Origin: Aquabacterium lacunae
GTDB taxonomy: Bacteria > Pseudomonadota > Gammaproteobacteria > Burkholderiales > Burkholderiaceae_C
Direction of reading: 5' to 3'
Assembly (NCBI RefSeq): GCF_004310865.1
Contig: NZ_SIXI01000004.1
Coordinates: 124,001-188,000 of the forward strand
Length of the DNA stretch: 64,000 nucleotides
Below, in pieces: positions 57,199 to 64,000 of the stretch; the first letter of the stretch is position 1; each line of letters begins with the position of its first letter. A model generated the notes under the pieces. That model ran no database searches and was not told the origin of the DNA. It worked only from the letters and a program-made list of their open reading frames with translations. The position numbers were made by a program, and so were the translations under genes.

Positions 57199-58791
57199 AT
57201 GAAATACCGTGACTTGCGTGACTTTGTGAACGGTCTGGAACGCCAGGGTGAACTGCGTCGGATCCAGGAACCGGTGTCTGTCCGTCTGGAAATGACGGCC
57301 CTGGCCGACCGGGTGCTGCGCGCTGGCGGTCCAGCCCTGTGGTTCGAGCAGCCGGTGAACACGCCCGCAGACGGCTCACAAAGTAACGCAAAACGTTACA
57401 AATTTCCGGTGCTGGCCAACTTGTTCGGCACGCCTCGGCGCGTGGCCCTGGGCATGGGCGCCGACGACGTGAGCGAATTGCGCGACATCGGCCGCGTGCT
57501 GGCCAGCCTGAAGGAGCCCGAACCGCCCCGTGGCCTGAAAGACGCCGGCAAGCTGCTGCAGATGGCCAAGGCCCTGTGGGACATGAAGCCCAGCACCGTG
57601 GGCCGTGCGCCCTGCCAGGCCGTGGTGCGCGAGGGCAGCGACATCGACCTGACAGACATTCCCGTGCAGTGGTGCTGGCCCGGCGACGCGGCCCCGCTGC
57701 TGACCTGGGGTCTGGTGGTCACGCGCGGCCCCCAGGGTGTGCCCAACCCGCGCCGCCGCCAGAACCTGGGCATCTACCGCCAGCAGCTGATCAGCAAACG
57801 TCAGGTGATCATGCGCTGGCTCGCCCACCGTGGTGGTGCGCTCGATTTCCGGGAGTTCGCCCTGGCCAATCCCGGCCAGCCCTTCCCCATTGCCGTGGCC
57901 TTCGGGGCCGACCCGGCCACCATCCTGGGTGCCGTCACACCCGTGCCCGACTCCTTGAGCGAATACCAGTTCGCCGGGCTGCTGCGAGGCAGTCGCACCG
58001 AGGTGGTCCACACCGCCGTGGGCGAACGTGGCGAAATGCTGCAGGTGCCGGCCTCGGCCGAGTTCGTGCTGGAAGGGCACATCCCCACGGCCCCCAAGGG
58101 CTACACCGGCACCAGCGAGCACGGCGTGCCCCTGATGGAGCGCAACGGCTACCTGCACGCACTGGAAGGCCCTTACGGCGACCACACCGGCTATTACAAC
58201 GAGCAGGACTGGTTCCCGGTGTTCGAGGTGAACCGACTCACCCACCGCGAGAACCCCATTTACCACTCCACCTACACTGGCAAGCCGCCCGACGAGCCCG
58301 CCGTGCTGGGCGTGGCGCTCAATGAAGTGTTCGTGCCGATCCTGCAGAAGCAATTCCCCGAGATCGTCGACTTCTACCTGCCGCCCGAAGGCTGCAGTTA
58401 CCGCATGGCCATCATCAGCATGAAGAAGGCCTACGCAGGGCACAGCAAGCGCCTGATGTTCGGCCTGTGGAGCTTCTTGCGCCAGTTCATGTACACCAAG
58501 TTCATCGTCATCGTCGACGACGACGTGAACATCCGCGACTGGCAGGAAGTGATCTGGGCCATCACCACCCGCATGGACCCGGTGCGCGACACCACCCTGG
58601 TGGACAACACCCCGATCGACTACCTGGACTTCGCCTCGCCGGTCAGCGGGCTGGGCGGCAAGATGGGCCTGGACGCCACCAACAAATGGCCTGGCGAGAC
58701 CGACCGCGAATGGGGCCGCACCATCACCATGCCGCAGGCCGTGACCGACCGGGTGCTGCAGGTGCTGGAACGCGCAGGAATCCGCAACTGA
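57199..58791 (+). CDS. ubiD: UbiD-family decarboxylase (3-octaprenyl-4-hydroxybenzoate carboxy-lyase)
   Basis: The 530-residue UbiD-family protein begins [14 protein letters not shown] and shows the prFMN-site E-D-E region ([18 protein letters not shown]) and a conserved C-terminal [22 protein letters not shown]. It decarboxylates the ubiquinone precursor using prenylated FMN made by UbiX. It is longer than the E. coli protein (497). A short insert near 58-70 ([10 protein letters not shown]) is unusual. No Shine-Dalgarno is visible in the 12 bases between the palindrome and the ATG, so the mRNA may be short-leadered or leaderless. Confidence 0.96.
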   Translation: MKYRDLRDFVNGLERQGELRRIQEPVSVRLEMTALADRVLRAGGPALWFEQPVNTPADGSQSNAKRYKFPVLANLFGTPRRVALGMGADDVSELRDIGRVLASLKEPEPPRGLKDAGKLLQMAKALWDMKPSTVGRAPCQAVVREGSDIDLTDIPVQWCWPGDAAPLLTWGLVVTRGPQGVPNPRRRQNLGIYRQQLISKRQVIMRWLAHRGGALDFREFALANPGQPFPIAVAFGADPATILGAVTPVPDSLSEYQFAGLLRGSRTEVVHTAVGERGEMLQVPASAEFVLEGHIPTAPKGYTGTSEHGVPLMERNGYLHALEGPYGDHTGYYNEQDWFPVFEVNRLTHRENPIYHSTYTGKPPDEPAVLGVALNEVFVPILQKQFPEIVDFYLPPEGCSYRMAIISMKKAYAGHSKRLMFGLWSFLRQFMYTKFIVIVDDDVNIRDWQEVIWAITTRMDPVRDTTLVDNTPIDYLDFASPVSGLGGKMGLDATNKWPGETDREWGRTITMPQAVTDRVLQVLERAGIRN

Positions 58792-58835
58792 GCTGGCTTT
58801 GAACCTGCGGCGCGGTCGAGGCCTTCGATGGGGCC

Positions 58836-58864
58836 TTGCCACGGCCCCCGCTTCGGCGTAGATT
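58836..58864 (+). promoter_or_regulatory. Sigma70-like promoter for a candidate small RNA
   Basis: TTGCCA (58836-58841; 5 of 6 to consensus), 17-base spacer, TAGATT (58859-58864; 4 of 6). It lies 45 bases after the ubiD stop and 7 bases before the first of five hairpins. The predicted start is about 58871. Confidence 0.6.
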
Positions 58865-58870
58865 GAAGTC

Positions 58871-58998
58871 ACCTGCACAGCAGGCACCCCCACTGACGCA
58901 GTCGCTGCGTCAGGGAAAGAGGCAACACCTCCCCTTGCCCTTTCCTTCGGTGGCTTGAAGCCACCCGGCCCCCGGCTTCGTCCGGGGGCTTCGCTTTT
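58871..58998 (+). ncRNA. Candidate small RNA: five consecutive hairpins with an anti-SD loop
   Basis: Five stem-loops in 120 bases: (1) CCTGC-ACA-GCAGG, 58872-58884; (2) TGACGCAG-TCG-CTGCGTCA, 58894-58912; (3) GGAAAG, bulged A, GGCAA, loop CACCTCCCC, then TTGCC and CTTTCC, 58914-58945; (4) GGTGGCTT-G-AAGCCACC, 58949-58965; (5) GCCCCCGG-CTTCGT-CCGGGGGC, 58968-58989, then TTCGCTTTT, a weak U-tract. A matching promoter lies upstream. Loop 3 holds CCUCCCC, complementary to Shine-Dalgarno sequences, as in CCUCC-loop sRNAs of alphaproteobacteria. It does not resemble a family I know. The alternatives are a ubiD terminator array or an msrA leader. Confidence 0.6.
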
Positions 58999-59077
58999 CA
59001 GGGGCTCTCCTCGGGCACGTGCAGCGGCACATGCGCCATGCCATGATCATGACGTCCCCCCAACGCCCGAGGTTCAC

Positions 59078-59647
59078 ATGCCCGACACCCACACGCCTGA
59101 CCACGCATCGAGCACCATCACCCTGGCCGGTGGCTGCTTCTGGTGCATTGACGCCGTGTTCCGCCGCACCCGGGGCGTGCGCCATGTGGAATCGGGCTAT
59201 TCCAACGGACATGCCCCCCACCCCAGCTACGAAGCAGTCTGCGGCGGTCAGACGGGCCATGCCGAAGTGGTCCAGGTTCAGTTCGACCCGGCCGTGCTGA
59301 GCCTGCAGCAGGTGCTGGAGATCTTCTTCACGGTGCACGACCCGACCACGCTGAACCGCCAGGGCAACGACGTGGGCACCCAGTACCGGTCAGGCATCTA
59401 CTGGCATACACCGACGCAAGAGGCCGAGGTCAGGGACTGGGTGCAGGCACAACGGGACAGTGGCCGCTACACCCAGCCCATCGTCACCGAACTGGCGCCG
59501 CTGCAGAACTACCATCCGGCCGAGGCCTATCACCAGGCCTACTTCGAACACAACCCGCACGCGGGTTACTGCGCCTTCGTCGTGGCGCCCAAAGTGGGCA
59601 AGTTCCAAAAAGCCTTCCCCGCGCTGGACCTCAGCCAGCAAGGCTGA
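59078..59647 (+). CDS. msrA: Peptide methionine sulfoxide reductase MsrA
   Basis: The 189-residue enzyme reduces methionine-S-sulfoxide. The catalytic motif GCFWC is at 19-23, followed by VRHVESGYSNG, the HAEVVQVQFDP segment and NYHPAEAYHQAYFEHNP. A further Cys near the end (GYCAFVV) may participate in recycling. The start at 59078 puts 18 residues before the motif. It lies 80 bases downstream of the candidate small RNA. Confidence 0.95.
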   Translation: MPDTHTPDHASSTITLAGGCFWCIDAVFRRTRGVRHVESGYSNGHAPHPSYEAVCGGQTGHAEVVQVQFDPAVLSLQQVLEIFFTVHDPTTLNRQGNDVGTQYRSGIYWHTPTQEAEVRDWVQAQRDSGRYTQPIVTELAPLQNYHPAEAYHQAYFEHNPHAGYCAFVVAPKVGKFQKAFPALDLSQQG

Positions 59648-59711
59648 GCTGCGCGCCCCCCCGCGTGTGCACTTCACAGGCACCTCATGAAGCCTTTCAG
59701 GCGCTGCAGTC

Positions 59712-60359
59712 TCAGGGCGCCAGGCGCGACAAAGCCCACCCTGCACCAGCCTGCGTGAACACCAGGCGGTCATGCAGACGGCTGGGTCGGCCTTGCCAGA
59801 ACTCCCAGCGGTCAGGCGTCAGGCGGAAACCACCCCAGTTGGCCGGCCGCACCGGGTCGGTGCCCTGACGGGCCTGTTCGGCCTCCCAGTTCACTTCCAG
59901 CACTTGCCGGGTGGCGATCACCTGACTTTGCGGCGAGGCCCAGGCGCCAATGCGCGAGCCCAGCGGGCGGGTGCGGTAGTAGCTGTCCGACTCGTCATCG
60001 CTCAGGCGCTCGACACGCCCTTCCACGCGCACCACCCGCTCCAGTTCAGGCCAGAAAAACTGCAGGCAGGCAAAGGGGTTGGCGGCCAGCTCCAGGCCTT
60101 TGCGGCTGTCGTAATTGGTGTACCAGCACAGGCCTCGCTCATCCAGCCCCTTGAGCAGCACCACACGCGACGACGGGCGCCCCTGTGCCCCCACCGTCGA
60201 CAGTGTCATGGCATTGGCCTCCAGCACGCGGGCGTGCACGGCCTCGTCGAACCATTTCTGGAACTGGGCCAGGGGGGTGGGGGCCACATGGGTTTCATCA
60301 AGGGCAGCCTGTTCGTAGCTGCGGCGCATCTGCGCCAGTTCGTGTGCTTGGTTGTCCAT
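59712..60359 (-). CDS. pdxH: Pyridoxamine 5'-phosphate oxidase
   Basis: The 215-residue FMN enzyme makes pyridoxal 5'-phosphate. Motifs are [58 protein letters not shown] and the signature [14 protein letters not shown] near the C-terminus. It supplies the cofactor for GlyA among others, though the genes are not co-transcribed. It is convergent with msrA. Confidence 0.96.
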   Translation of the reverse strand: MDNQAHELAQMRRSYEQAALDETHVAPTPLAQFQKWFDEAVHARVLEANAMTLSTVGAQGRPSSRVVLLKGLDERGLCWYTNYDSRKGLELAANPFACLQFFWPELERVVRVEGRVERLSDDESDSYYRTRPLGSRIGAWASPQSQVIATRQVLEVNWEAEQARQGTDPVRPANWGGFRLTPDRWEFWQGRPSRLHDRLVFTQAGAGWALSRLAP

Positions 60360-60557
60360 GTGCGCAGTATCCGCCACCCCTGGTGCAGCGTCCATGCCCC
60401 GTGTCAAGCCCGCGTCAGGCACACGGCTGCCACCGTGACCCAAGCCACGCCAGCCACCCGATTACATCTGGTAACAGGGGATCACCCTTAGGGGCTTGTG
60501 CGGTGGTGCAGCGCAGCAAGCCCGCCTCAAAATGGTGCTTCCTCGTTTGGGAGCCCC

Positions 60558-61196
60558 ATGAGCGATCAGCCCACCGTCATCCTGCTGGCCGACCCGGAAA
60601 TGCACTGGCGCGCGGACGACCGCCAGGCCATCGGTCACTACAGCGTGCTGGACACGGCGCTGCGCAGGGTGCTGTCCAGTCAGTTGCCCCGCGTGCTGGT
60701 GGCCACCCCTGCACAAGCAGAAGTCGCTGCACGACTGCTACCGGGGCAAGACATCTTGCTTCAAGAGCCCCCCAATGCACAGCAGTGCGCCAGCGACTGG
60801 CTGGCTCAGGGTGTGGCCAAGGCCGTCATCGAACGCGGCGACAGCCCTGGCTGGGTGCTCCTGCCCATCGACATGCCCATGCTGCGCCTGGACACACTGC
60901 ACGCGGTGGCCGCCGGCCTGAAAGCTGCCACCATGGTGTTCCCGTGCCACCGCCATTTGCGCGGCCTGCCGGTCGGTTTGTCTGCCGAGTTGCACAGTGA
61001 GCTGATCCGGGTGCGCTCCGACCAGGACCTGCGGCGGCTCACAGCTCGCTACCCCGGCATGGACATCGATGTCGACGATGCGGGCGTGCTCATGACCATG
61101 GACGCGCACACCGGCCTGAACCAATTGCGGGCCCAACTCACAGGCCCGGCCATGGGCTCCCTGGTGCGCAGCGGCCTGAGCGCGCTGCCACTTTGA
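60558..61196 (+). CDS. MobA-like NTP transferase domain protein
   Basis: The 212-residue protein has an N-terminal ILLADPE, a PRVLVATPAQAEVAARLL segment, GWVLLPIDMPMLRLDTLHAVAAGL (the GDMP-like metal loop reads PIDMP here) and PCHRHLRGLPVGLSAEL. These match the MobA/CoxL-accessory NTP_transf_3 fold, which transfers a nucleotide to a cofactor or sugar. The N-terminal Gly-rich nucleotide loop is poorly conserved, so activity is uncertain. No molybdenum-cofactor gene is adjacent. The upstream gap holds an imperfect dyad, TTAC-ATCTG-GTAA (60462-60474). Confidence 0.7.
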   Translation: MSDQPTVILLADPEMHWRADDRQAIGHYSVLDTALRRVLSSQLPRVLVATPAQAEVAARLLPGQDILLQEPPNAQQCASDWLAQGVAKAVIERGDSPGWVLLPIDMPMLRLDTLHAVAAGLKAATMVFPCHRHLRGLPVGLSAELHSELIRVRSDQDLRRLTARYPGMDIDVDDAGVLMTMDAHTGLNQLRAQLTGPAMGSLVRSGLSALPL

Positions 61197-61236
61197 AGCC
61201 GGTCAGCCTGGGCCTTCGGGGCACCAGACTGCAGGG

Positions 61237-62340
61237 TCAAGCCCTGGCATCACCCCATCGCAATGGGGTGGTTTCATCACCCTGGTAGGTGGTTTTGCCG
61301 TTCTTGTCGACGCAGTACTGGGGGGACGCCACGACATCTTCCAACGTGGCGCCTTCACTCAGGCGGGTGTAGTCGAACAGCACGCTGTGCTTCAGGCGAC
61401 TGTTCTTGCGCAGCAGGCAGCCATGCCCCAGCCAGGCCGGTCCTTCGATGGTCACACCCGGTTCAATGCAAGTACCCGAACCGATGTACACCGGCCCCTC
61501 GATGTTGACCGTGTCCCAGTCGATACGGGTGTTCAAGCCGACCCACACCCCCGGGCGCACTTCCGTGCCTGGCATGTCCATCTGTGCCACCTCACCACGC
61601 AGCACGCGCAGGCTCACAGCCCAGTAATCCGCCACGCGGCCAATGTCGATCCAGTTGAAGTGGCGGGTCTGCGCATAAAACGGCATGCCGCGCTCGGCAA
61701 GCATCGGAAACAGCTGGCTGCCAATGTCAAATTCGACACCCGAAGGCACCAGTTCCAGAACCTCCGGCTCGAAGATGTAAATGCCGGTGGACGCGTAACG
61801 CGACAGCGCCTCGTGCGGCTTGGGCTTTTCCTGAAAGGAGGTGATGCGTCCGGTCTTGTCCGCCACCACGATGCCGTAGTTCTTGACTTCGTCCTCGGGC
61901 ACTTCCAGCGTCACCACCGAGGCCATGGCCTTCTTGGACTTGTGCTCGAAAAGCGCTGCCTTGATGTCCAGATCGATGATGGCGTCGCCACACAGCACCA
62001 GGGTGGTCTCGTCAAAGAAGCCGCTGAAGTCCTGGATCTTCTTCATGCCGCCGGCAGACCCCACCGGCTTGGGCATGATCTCGCCGTGTTCACGCGCCCC
62101 TTCGTAGGAGTAGCCGATCTCAACACCCCAGCGGTGACCATCGCCAAAGTAGTTCTCAATCTTCCAATGATTGAACGCCACATTGACCATGATCTCTTTG
62201 ATCCCGTAGCGGGCCAGATGCTCGATCAGGTACTCCATGACCGGCTTGCCCAGGATGGGCACCATCGGCTTGGGAATGTTTTTGGTCAGAGGACGCACCC
62301 GTGTGCCTTGTCCGGCCGCCAGGATCATTGCTTTTGCCAT
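61237..62340 (-). CDS. Sugar-1-phosphate nucleotidylyltransferase with left-handed beta-helix domain
   Basis: The 367-residue protein has a nucleotidyltransferase domain with signature ILAAGQGTRVRPLTKNIPKPMVPILGKP and catalytic Asp region LCGDAIIDLD, NWIDIGRVADYWA, then a C-terminal hexapeptide beta-helix (WVGLNTRIDWDTVNIEGPVYIGSG). It resembles bacterial mannose-1-phosphate guanylyltransferases (ManC/GMPPB-like) or glucose-1-phosphate uridylyl/thymidylyltransferases; specificity cannot be fixed by eye. It is divergent from rfbB and is probably part of the same surface-polysaccharide region. Confidence 0.85.
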   Translation of the reverse strand: MAKAMILAAGQGTRVRPLTKNIPKPMVPILGKPVMEYLIEHLARYGIKEIMVNVAFNHWKIENYFGDGHRWGVEIGYSYEGAREHGEIMPKPVGSAGGMKKIQDFSGFFDETTLVLCGDAIIDLDIKAALFEHKSKKAMASVVTLEVPEDEVKNYGIVVADKTGRITSFQEKPKPHEALSRYASTGIYIFEPEVLELVPSGVEFDIGSQLFPMLAERGMPFYAQTRHFNWIDIGRVADYWAVSLRVLRGEVAQMDMPGTEVRPGVWVGLNTRIDWDTVNIEGPVYIGSGTCIEPGVTIEGPAWLGHGCLLRKNSRLKHSVLFDYTRLSEGATLEDVVASPQYCVDKNGKTTYQGDETTPLRWGDARA

Positions 62341-62554
62341 GTCAATCTCAACTCAAAATCAGAATGAAGACTCGCCAGACGGCGATGCGCAAGCCGCATG
62401 ACCCACGCGCTCAGTCCTGTTTGTACACGTATCGGTCAGTCAGCATGCCACCAATGGGCGAGATACAACAACCCACTGCGCCCTGGATTCAGGGGGGCCC
62501 CACGCGGGGAAACAACCGATAATTGGTTGGTATTCAGCATTGGCCGATCACATC

Positions 62555-63640
62555 ATGATTCTGATCACTGGAGGCGCCGGCTTCATCGGCGGCAACTTCG
62601 TTCACCACTGGTTCGAGCGCCGTGAGCGCCTGGGCCTGCCTCGCGAGCAGGTCGTGGTGTTCGACAAGCTGACCTACGCAGGCAACCCGGCCACCATCCA
62701 GGCCCAGATCGCCAGCGGTGACGCCATCCTGGTGCACGCCGACATCTGCGACCGCGATGCCGTGCGCAACGCACTGGCCACGCACAAGCCCCGCGCCGTG
62801 CTGCACTTCGCCGCTGAAAGCCATGTGGACCGCTCCATCCACGGCCCTGGCGAATTCATCCAGACCAACATGGTCGGCACCTTCACCCTGCTGGAAGAAG
62901 TGCGCGCCTACTGGGGCGCCATGGAGACCGCCGACAAGGCCGCCTTCCGCTTCCACCACGTCTCGACCGACGAGGTGTATGGCTCGCTGTCCGACACCGA
63001 CCCGGCCTTCAGCGAAACCACGGCCTACCAGCCCAACAGCCCCTACTCGGCCAGCAAGGCGGGCAGCGACCACCTGGTGCGCGCCTACCACCACACCTAT
63101 GGCCTGCCGGTGCTGACCACCAACTGCAGCAACAACTACGGCCCGTACCACTTTCCTGAAAAGCTGATCCCGCTGATGATCCTGAACGCGCTGGACGGCA
63201 AGCCCCTGCCCGTCTACGGCGACGGTCTGAACATCCGCGACTGGCTGTACGTGCGCGACCACTGCGAGGCCATCTGCCAGGTGCTGGAAAAGGGCACCCT
63301 GGGCGAGACCTACAACATCGGCGGCATCAACGAGATCAAGAACATCGATGTGGTGACCACCATCTGCCGCAAGCTCGATGAACTGCGCCCTCGCGCCGAT
63401 GGCGCCAAGTACGAAAGTCAGATCACCTACGTGACCGACCGCCCGGGCCACGACCGCCGCTACGCGATCGACCCGACCAAGGTGCAGCGTGACATCGGCT
63501 GGCGCCCCGCGCAGACCTTCGAAACCGGCATCGACCACACCGTGCGCTGGTACCTCGAGAACACCGAGTGGATCGACACCGTGCGCTCGGGCGCCTACCG
63601 CGACTGGATCTCCCGCAACTACGAGGGCCGTCAAGGCTGA
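62555..63640 (+). CDS. rfbB: dTDP-glucose 4,6-dehydratase
   Basis: The 361-residue extended SDR enzyme has NAD loop TGGAGFIG near the N-terminus, [21 protein letters not shown] and the catalytic YSASK, with the RmlB-specific [17 protein letters not shown]. It forms dTDP-4-keto-6-deoxyglucose, the second step of dTDP-L-rhamnose synthesis for LPS O-antigen. The ATG at 62555 was preferred to a TTG five codons earlier. rfbD follows 8 bases later. Confidence 0.97.
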   Translation: MILITGGAGFIGGNFVHHWFERRERLGLPREQVVVFDKLTYAGNPATIQAQIASGDAILVHADICDRDAVRNALATHKPRAVLHFAAESHVDRSIHGPGEFIQTNMVGTFTLLEEVRAYWGAMETADKAAFRFHHVSTDEVYGSLSDTDPAFSETTAYQPNSPYSASKAGSDHLVRAYHHTYGLPVLTTNCSNNYGPYHFPEKLIPLMILNALDGKPLPVYGDGLNIRDWLYVRDHCEAICQVLEKGTLGETYNIGGINEIKNIDVVTTICRKLDELRPRADGAKYESQITYVTDRPGHDRRYAIDPTKVQRDIGWRPAQTFETGIDHTVRWYLENTEWIDTVRSGAYRDWISRNYEGRQG

Positions 63641-63648
63641 GGCACCGC

Positions 63649-64000
63649 ATGAAGATCCTGCTGCTGGGCAAGGGCGGCCAGGTGGGCTGGGAGCTGCAAC
63701 GCGCCCTGGCCCCTCTGGGCGAGCTCATCGCCCATGACCTCGACACCGCTGACTTCACCCGCCCCGACCAGGTGGCGGCCCTGGCCCGCGACACACGCGC
63801 CGACGTGATCGTCAATGCCGCAGCCCACACCGCCGTGGACAAGGCCGAAAGCGAGCCCGACCTGGTGCGCCTGATCAACGCCACCACCCCCGCGGCGCTG
63901 GCCGCCGTGGCAGCCGAGCAAGGCAGCTGGCTGGTGCACTACAGCACCGACTACGTGTTCGACGGCTCAGGCAGCACCGCCCGCACCGAAGACGCGCCTG
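63649..64000 (+). CDS. rfbD: dTDP-4-dehydrorhamnose reductase, 5' part
   Basis: The first ~117 codons of an SDR-family gene run off the right edge. MKILLLGKGGQVGWELQRAL gives the NAD(P) loop, followed by VIVNAAAHTAVDKAE and the RmlD signature HYSTDYVFDG. It reduces dTDP-4-keto-rhamnose in the last step of dTDP-L-rhamnose synthesis. rfbA and rfbC are expected to follow outside the window. Confidence 0.95.
   Translation, partial: MKILLLGKGGQVGWELQRALAPLGELIAHDLDTADFTRPDQVAALARDTRADVIVNAAAHTAVDKAESEPDLVRLINATTPAALAAVAAEQGSWLVHYSTDYVFDGSGSTARTEDAP

Overview
The window is a gene-dense, high-GC chromosomal segment from a betaproteobacterium, most likely of the order Burkholderiales (Comamonadaceae or the Leptothrix/Aquabacterium group). 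The assignment rests on gene content and order: flhDC followed by motAB-cheY-cheZ, an xseB-ispA-dxs operon beside a 6S RNA-like locus, ribD-ribE-ribBA-ribH-nusB with a degenerate RibA half, mlaA inside the mla operon, a LytTR/histidine-kinase pair beside argH, and a ZTP riboswitch in front of glyA. The window holds 61 protein genes (the first and last are cut by the window edges), no rRNA, and no tRNA or CRISPR that I could see.

0-9.4 kb: the end of an HPF/RaiA-type gene; a leftward four-gene metal-handling cassette (small exported Cys/His protein, outer-membrane-like protein, HMA protein, MerT-like protein); rpoH behind a perfect CIRCE operator; a chemoreceptor; then pgi-tal divergent from zwf. 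9.4-20 kb, leftward: the complete mla phospholipid-transport operon (mlaF-E-D-A-C-B) and glutamate synthase gltB-gltD. 20-23.4 kb: a REP-associated transposase-like gene with nearby palindromes, then a ferredoxin reductase-fatty acid desaturase pair. 23.4-28 kb: flagellar master regulator flhDC, motAB, cheY and cheZ.

28-40 kb: a LytTR two-component pair, argH, a bacteriohemerythrin, the isoprenoid operon xseB-ispA-dxs, a probable 6S RNA, a Rieske oxygenase translationally coupled to an EamA transporter, a ZIP metal transporter and ppx. 40-46.5 kb, leftward: the riboflavin operon and nusB, followed by a Ser/Thr kinase and a TssQ-like lipoprotein. 46.5-53.8 kb: a complete minor-pilin operon, fimT-pilV-pilW-pilX-pilY1-pilE. 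53.8-64 kb: nrdR, glyA under a ZTP riboswitch, a lytic transglycosylase, ubiD behind a perfect 20-bp palindrome, a candidate new small RNA, msrA, pdxH, a MobA-like NTP transferase, a sugar-1-phosphate nucleotidylyltransferase, and the start of a dTDP-rhamnose locus (rfbB, rfbD).

The most interesting non-coding signal is at 58836-58998: a sigma70-like promoter followed by five back-to-back perfect or near-perfect hairpins. One loop carries an anti-Shine-Dalgarno CCUCC motif, and the last hairpin is followed by a U-rich stretch. Other regulatory finds are the CIRCE element before rpoH, the ZTP riboswitch, the ubiD palindrome, a FliA-type promoter before cheY, and a gltD terminator that directly abuts the mlaF start codon. 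All statements come from reading the sequence; no database search or structure prediction was run.
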